Source: Euperipatoides rowelli (Eukaryota; Onychophora; Udeonychophora; Euonychophora; Peripatopsidae). From it: DNA of 12,809 nt. A program made the translations under genes and the position numbers. Under the pieces are notes generated by a model that had not been told where the DNA came from, searched no databases, and saw only the letters and a program-made list of their open reading frames with translations. This document shows, piece by piece, positions 8,194-12,809 of this stretch. Position 1 is the stretch's first letter, and the number at the start of each line of letters is the position of its first letter. The stretch lies in NCBI GenBank assembly GCA_003024985.2, contig PXIH01S0014534.1; one strand, given 5' to 3'.

Positions 8194-8789
8194 GAGAGTG
8201 AGAGAGAGAGTGAGTGAGTGAGAGAGAGTGTGAGAGAGCGAGAGAAAGAGAGAGAACGAGAGAATGAGAGTGTAAAAGAGAGAGTGACAGAGAGAGTGAG
8301 AGTGAGAGAAAGAGAGAGAGTAAAACAGTGAAAATAAAAGATTGAGAGCATAAAAGAGAGAGAGTCAGTCAGTCAGAGAGAGTGAGAGAGGGTGTGAGAG
8401 AGTGAGAGAGAAAGAATGAGAGAGAGAGTGAGAGTAAAAGAGTGAGAGTAAAAGTGAGAGTAAAAGATTGAGAGTGACAGAGAGTGAGAGTGACAGAGTG
8501 AGAGTGACAGAGAGAGTGAGTGAGAGTGAGAATGAGAGAGAGTAAAAGAGTGATATAGTAAAAGAGAGAGTGATAATGAGAGAGAGAGTAAAAGAGTGAT
8601 AGAGTAAAAGAGAGAGTAAAATAGAGTGATAGAGTGATTGAGAGAGTGAAAGAGTGAGAGAGTGAGTGAGAATGAGTGAGTGAGTGAGAGAGAGTGAGTG
8701 TGAGAGAGAGTGAGTGTGAGTGAGTGAGTGAGTGAGTGAGTGAGTAAGTGAGAGAGAGAGTGAGAGAGAGAGTGTGAGAGTGAGAGAGT
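8194..8789 (+). repeat. GA-rich compound microsatellite, ~596 bp
   Basis: The plus strand is almost entirely GA, GAGAGTGA, GTGAGTGA and AGAGTAAAAGAGTGA units, so one strand is nearly pure purine with scattered T. Tetra- and octanucleotide registers alternate, for example a clean GTGA run near 8712-8745. Minus-strand frames of about 145 codons reading only S, L, T, H and F are artefacts of the repeat. Such polypurine tracts can form triplex (H-DNA) structures. If the flanking exon calls are right, it lies in the last intron, ending about 140 bases before the terminal exon. Confidence 0.96.
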
Positions 8790-8927
8790 ATACTGTATAT
8801 CATGGGACAAAAAAAATTTTCATTGTCTGTTTTTCTAATGTTTCAGAATGTTTTTATTTTATAAAGTTAATAGATTCTTTAAGTATTTTTATTGTACTTT
8901 CATTTGTTTTTCTTTTTTTTCTACTAG

Positions 8928-8987
8928 GGAGAGCTGGAAGAGAGTGAAACTGAAGCTGGGGTGTGGTCAGATGTTGAATTTGCATAG
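8928..8987 (+). CDS. candidate terminal coding exon, acidic C-terminus
   Basis: A long polypyrimidine tract with CTACTAG (8905-8927) makes a textbook acceptor. The 60 bases after it are strikingly less AT-rich than their surroundings and, read in phase 0, give GELEESETEAGVWSDVEFA and then TAG at 8985-8987. The tail is acidic and is followed by AT-rich sequence with overlapping AATAAA signals at 9125-9134, as expected of a 3' UTR. A second frame stays open through the T-rich 3' region, but its F/S/K-rich translation is not coding-like. A matching upstream exon in phase 0 may be 6677-6769. The protein is not recognised. Confidence 0.42.
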   Translation, partial: GELEESETEAGVWSDVEFA

Positions 8988-9124
8988 ATTCACTTTCTTC
9001 TTTCTATTTCGTTTTAGTGTAATTCTTTTTAAAGAAAATAAAGTTTCTTTTTTTTTATCACTTAGAAGTAGAACTGTTACAATAATTATTTCTTACTTTT
9101 TCTTTTTCAAGAGAAACTGTTTTT

Positions 9125-9134
9125 AATAAATAAA
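9125..9134 (+). terminator. tandem polyadenylation signals
   Basis: Two overlapping AATAAA hexamers lie about 140 bases downstream of the TAG of the candidate terminal exon. That is a fitting 3' UTR length. AATAAA is common by chance in DNA this AT-rich, so the call leans on the exon. Confidence 0.3.
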
Positions 9135-9905
9135 AGATGAAAAACTTGGCCTAATTAACACAGCAATTAGATGAGATTATGCTGAACTCATTACTTGACA
9201 ATACTTTGTAAAAGATGTGAAACATCAAAGAATTTGATCTTTGTATTTTCTTGTAACTTAATTACTTGCTACGAAGTCAAAATAAAAAATATAAATATTA
9301 TTTCGTTTCCTAGTTGGGGGTAAATGAATCTTTTTCCGTTTTTTTTTTTTTAATAAACTCAACATTCTTCACAAAACAATGTCTTTGAAGTAGCCTATGT
9401 CACACACATAAAAAAAAATAATGCAAGGATAGTTGAACACCTCCCACAAAGCTCACATAAATCAGTGTTAAGTGACAGTATACTTTTTTTGATTACATTT
9501 ATAAAAGTAGGGGGAAGAATCAGGATTTATCCAATTTTTATACAAAACATTATAGCAGTCTGGTTATATAAAGATTTTGGGATTCTAATTTGTTACATTT
9601 CAATAACCTTTTCTTTGAGGAATAAATATGGAAACATTAAAAGGCTGGCGCAAAACAAAGTTATGTAGAGTTGGTTTGTAGTGAGTTACCTTGAAAAATA
9701 TTCTTATATATTTTTGGTGTCACACACAGATGAGCATTGCATTGCGGTGAATAACATTACATTTTATTCATACTAAATGGCAGCATTTATACTTGGATTC
9801 TGTTTTGGCAACATTTATCTCTGTGGACAACCAATAAGAGTTAGATTTGTTTAGGAATCTTCATAAACATGTTTTTCCAGGTCACAATCTGTGATTGTGA
9901 AGTTT
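9135..9905. other. AT-rich intergenic stretch
   Basis: No gene or repeat could be supported. A 67-codon plus-strand frame near 9465-9668 has the I/F/Y/K/N-rich composition of random AT-rich DNA and no splice context. The right part, from about 9840, may already belong to duplication copy 2 through the TTTTTCCAG found in both copies, but the match is weak. Confidence 0.5.
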
Positions 9906-10863
9906 TTAAAGTACAATTCAGTTTATTTTGATCATAGCTTATGATCACATAGAATGAGAAATTAGCGGTAGTTTGAATTATTGATAAAGTGATCCATTTA
10001 GCCTATGTTTTTATATTTCGTCTTCAAATGTTACGTACATTAAATGGCATTAATAGATGTCGTAGGGTAATTGGAAATATATTTCATTTAGGACTTGAAA
10101 GTTGTTTTTTATTTCAGCTCAAAAATACTATGTTATACAGATAATAACGTAATAAAGATTTCATTATTTCTTGTTTACGTTTCCCTTTACCTTAAATTTT
10201 TTTTTTTCAGAACCTTGAAATAGATAATCCTAATCACAATTTGATTAATGATTAGTTCAAAGCCTGTCAAAATGATGTAAAAAAAAAATAAGAGTAAAAT
10301 CAAAGACTTTTTTTTTTGGTAATGTTTAAATTCCGGGCATCATTTATCCCATGAATGTGGCATTAAAATTACCGAACTGTAATTTAAAATACAAATAATT
10401 TGTTGTATTTTTTATAAAATATAATTTTAAAACACTTGCAATACACAAAAGAGTCATTTGTAAACATTATACAAAATGCATTTGTATGTTTTGTGTGTGT
10501 ATTTATAAAAGTGAGGAGCAGCACGTTAGCCTTTTATATAATAAATTGTGAAGTTCGCTTAAGATACTGGATAATTAAAGCAAGTTTATTGTTATCAATT
10601 ACAAAATAAAAATTCTAAAATTGGCTTTCCTTTGTATTTAATAAAGACTTACAGAATTGTGTTTTACCTCGATGTATTTCAAATAAAAATAAATGTGCAG
10701 TCAATTCCTGTAAAAAAATATGCTTCTTCAAAAATTAAATAGCTACGTTTTCATATTTTTACTAACTAGAAGGCTTATGGCATCTAGAAATTGAAATGTT
10801 TACACTAAATAAATAATAACTGATATTATATCAACATAATTTTTATTGTGTAGTAATTAAACT
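9906..10863 (+). repeat. direct duplication, copy 2
   Basis: This block is collinear with 3327-4097; the matching pairs are listed under copy 1. Here the 73-bp tandem unit occurs once, in diverged form (10044 to about 10093, starting ATGGCATTAATAGAT). About 350 extra bases lie between the TTTCAGCTCA match and the 10561 match, so this copy has gained, or the other has lost, sequence. There is no coding frame and no terminal repeat typical of an LTR. Confidence 0.72.
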
Positions 10864-10994
10864 GTCCACGTTTTGAGGAGTTGTGTTTGCAAGTTTAAGA
10901 TAAATCGGTGAAGGTCCTGCTATTATATAATGAATAAATAAATTAACTTTGTCGAGAGGAATAAAGTTAAATCAATTTGCTTGTTTAGCGCTTC

Positions 10995-11000
10995 TATAAA
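10995..11000 (+). promoter_or_regulatory. possible TATA box
   Basis: TCTATAAAG has a TATAAA core 64 bases before the ATG at 11064. That would place a start site near 11025-11030 and leave a short 5' UTR. TATAAA is frequent by chance in this sequence, so the call depends on the gene model that follows. Confidence 0.2.
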
Positions 11001-11063
11001 GTTTATTAAGAAAAAATAGAAATTATAGTGCAAATGTAAATGGATTTATTAATTGAACCCAAT

Positions 11064-11150
11064 ATGGCTCAGAGACAAAGATGTTATCTTTGCTTAGAAC
11101 AGCCAAATTCACAATCTGTCGATCACTCTGTTAATGAATTGCTGCAGGCA
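11064..11150 (+). CDS. candidate first coding exon of an unrecognised gene
   Basis: The ATG at 11064 has A at -3 and G at +4 (AATATGG). An in-frame ATG at 11040 is also possible but in poorer context. The 29 codons read MAQRQRCYLCLEQPNSQ and then SVDHSVNELLQA, with a CxxC pair early that could bind metal. The exon would end at GCA|GTAAAT, a modest donor, in phase 0. Joined to the next candidate exon, the protein continues as an amphipathic helix without a break in character. The frame also continues past the donor to a stop at 11238, so an unspliced reading is possible. The function is unknown. Confidence 0.4.
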
Positions 11151-11296
11151 GTAAATGGAAGGGAGACAATGTCACTGCAACTAGCGTTGTGTGTTGCACC
11201 TCCCATTAAAAAACAATGGGTTTTAAAAATGCGACATTGATTCCAATGCAAGCCACCAAACAATTTTTAAAGCAAACTATATTTTTTCCACTGTAG

Positions 11297-11424
11297 ATCA
11301 CCGAAAACCAAATTGCTAATTTCACCGAAGTGGTGAGCAGTAACATACCTAATGTTACTAAGTCTGTGGAATCACAGTTGGACAGTCAGCAACATTTTAT
11401 GGCCAAGCAAAAATTGGTGGTGAT
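11297..11424 (+). CDS. candidate second exon
   Basis: TATATTTTTTCCACTGTAG makes a good acceptor ending at 11296. The 128-base exon starts in phase 0 with ITENQIANFTEVVSS, continues through VESQLDSQQHFMAKQKL and ends at GGTGAT|GTGAGC in phase 2. Composition is mixed and hydrophilic, unlike the chance frames nearby. If the donor is not used, the frame stops at TGA 11426-11428, so the alternative is a two-exon gene of about 72 codons from the 11064 ATG (80 from 11040). Intron 1 would be 146 bases. Confidence 0.42.
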
Positions 11425-11768
11425 GTGAGCCCTGTCTATGTTTAAGGATTATGTTTTTAAAAAGAAGTCATGGGTTTTAAACTAACTTGTAGCACATGGA
11501 TGGGATGCACATAGTACTGAATTTACATATGGCTTGAGCAGGTTGAAGTCTAGTGCATTATAATCTAGGAGGACCTTACCCTCTTTAAAAAAAAATTACC
11601 CTTTTATTTCATTTGTAATGATAAAAATTAGGGTGGTACTTATGCCAAAATAATGTGTAAGTGCTCTCCCCCCATTCATTATCAATTTACTTGGATTTTA
11701 TACAATTATTTTAACAATAATTTTTCTTTTTGATAAATCCCTGCCTATGGTAAATTAGAGATGTTTAG

Positions 11769-11854
11769 GCTTACCAAGGTCTCCTATAATAAGGACTCCA
11801 GTTTTAATCCGGTTCTGGAAGCACACAGGATAGATCTAAAGTTGTGTGATTTGG
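11769..11854 (+). CDS. candidate third exon
   Basis: This exon ends at TTTGG|GTAAGT, a very strong donor, in phase 1. The frame is open from 11735. With the acceptor TTTAG|G at 11764-11768, the phase fits the preceding exon exactly (AT plus G makes a Met codon). It reads LTKVSYNKDSSFNPVLEAHR and then IDLKLCDL. The acceptor has a weak pyrimidine tract. An alternative is that an ATG at 11761, in the same frame, starts a first coding exon. Known kinases have a similar KLCDxG string, but the flanking residues do not fit a kinase and I make no assignment. Confidence 0.4.
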
Positions 11855-11979
11855 GTAAGTAAATGTATTATTTATTATTGTTGGAATGTTTATATGAGTC
11901 TAATAAATTCACTTTGATTTGTTTCTAAGTAAAAATCTTGTTAGTACTGTTTCATTAACACAGAAGAAATACTATAAGC

Positions 11980-12472
11980 CAGGGATTCTCAAACTATGTT
12001 ATATGTAGCATTAGTGGTACATTAGGTTGGCACAAGTGCTACACAGAGATGTAACAAAAAGTCAAATACATATACTGATCCAGTGCATTATGAATCAGTA
12101 ATATTTTCTTGCTATAAAATGTGTTTTTACCATTTGGTTATCAATAGCCAATAGGTCTATGTCTATAATAATCAATCATTGTGCAATTAAAGTTATGATG
12201 TACTTACTATATTTGATATTAGATTTTAAATTTTTAAGTGATTGACAGGTTTAAGATTGTGTAAAACGAAAGTGGGCATTAAATAAAAGGAAAAAGTGCA
12301 ATAAAACATGGATTTTTTGACACAATTGTTTATTTTATTTTGTTTGTCCTCCGACCATAAACGCATACTCTTGGCTGCACAAAGTCCGAATTACGTAATA
12401 TGTATATACATGTTGGTACATGAATTTTTAGCAATTTATTAGCACAGAATTCCAAAAGTTTGAGTACCCTTG
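11980..12472. mobile_element. hAT-like non-autonomous element, ~493 bp
   Basis: The left end is CAGGGATTCTCAAACT at 11980-11995. The right end is AGTTTGAGTACCCTTG, whose reverse complement CAAGGGTACTCAAACT mirrors it with one shift and a few changes. Ends of the form CAGGG...CTCAAACT are characteristic of hAT elements. The flanking octamers CTATAAGC and CTATCGAC agree at five of eight positions, which would fit a decayed 8-bp target duplication. There is no transposase inside. It would lie in the intron after the third candidate exon. Confidence 0.65.
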
Positions 12473-12600
12473 CTATCGACAATACTGTTAAAATTTTTAA
12501 TATTTTTTTTGTCTCTTAGTTACAATTTCCCGCTATAAAATAATAACTTATAAATTATTATGCATTAATCTAATTTTGACATATAATGTTTTTATGGTCA

Positions 12601-12660
12601 GATTCCGCTATCTGCCCACCAATATTTGCAGAAGAATATTAGATCTGGTGAACAAACCAC
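12601..12660 (+). repeat. second copy of the 814-type repeat end
   Basis: The 51 bases at 12610-12660 match 828-878 with about seven differences (ATCTGYCCACCAATAT, AGAATATTARATCTGGTGAA). The bases before it also agree weakly. Sequence after 12660 does not match the hairpin right arm, so this copy is truncated, different inside, or continues beyond the window. Confidence 0.75.
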
Positions 12661-12809
12661 TAATCTAGGGATGGGTTGTGAAATCACAGTCTGCTATTTT
12701 GTCACTGCTCCACCTGTGTCACAAGTTGTTACTGCTCCTTTTTTCGGGGACATATCACTTTTATTAGCAGAAATCTAAGAACAAATTTATAGATTTTACT
12801 TACCCTAAT
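12661..12809. other. unassigned right edge
   Basis: Nothing recognisable lies here. It may be the interior of the repeat starting at 12601, or intron sequence of the candidate gene. Confidence 0.4.

Noticed and set aside
8169-8810. Three minus-strand frames of 60 to 145 codons made of S, L, T, H and F.
   Set aside because: They are translations of the GA/GTGA microsatellite in two different frames at once. The composition follows the repeat, not a protein.
9465-9668. Plus-strand frame of 67 codons.
   Set aside because: I/F/Y/K/N-rich, no promoter, splice or composition support. Expected by chance.
3327-10863. The two direct repeats as LTRs of a retrotransposon.
   Set aside because: There are no TG...CA ends, no primer-binding site or polypurine tract, and no gag or pol coding between them. 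The two blocks also differ greatly in internal layout.

Overview
This window looks like AT-rich nuclear DNA from an animal. No bacterial-type gene is present: there are no long uninterrupted reading frames and no operon spacing. There are many long A/T runs, a minisatellite, a large GA-rich microsatellite, several decayed short transposable elements, and short coding-like islands flanked by GT/AG splice signals. The clade cannot be fixed from the sequence. The hAT-like ends and the low GC suit many invertebrates (mollusc, cnidarian, echinoderm, crustacean) and some fish.

Layout from left to right. Positions 1-140 are a less AT-rich island of unknown origin. 814-1468 holds a possible short inverted-repeat element that contains a long imperfect hairpin at 834-968. 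2436-2470 looks like the 3' tail of a minus-strand LINE. 2976-3221 is an orphan open frame. 3327-4097 is one copy of a diverged direct duplication and contains five 73-bp tandem repeats. 4287-5171 is a minisatellite of a roughly 17-bp unit. 5302-5503 resembles a decayed hAT-type short element with a T15/G12 tract. 6375-6664 is a clear MITE with 40-bp terminal inverted repeats (TIRs). 6677-6769 and 8928-8987 are candidate exons of a plus-strand gene whose last exon ends at 8987 and whose poly(A) signals lie near 9125. A GA-rich tract fills 8194-8789, inside the intron between them. 9906-10863 is the second copy of the duplication. 11064-11854 carries three candidate exons of a second plus-strand gene that runs off the right edge. 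Its third intron holds a roughly 490-bp hAT-like element (11980-12472) and another copy of the 814-type repeat (12601-12660).

If the gene models are right, the window covers the 3' end of one gene and the 5' end of the next in tandem orientation, with about 2 kb between them filled mostly by the second duplication copy. Neither product is recognised. All exon calls are read by eye from splice signals, phase and composition. In DNA this AT-rich, frames of 40-60 codons arise often by chance, so the calls should be treated as hypotheses. The repeats and inverted repeats can be read directly in the sequence and are much firmer.
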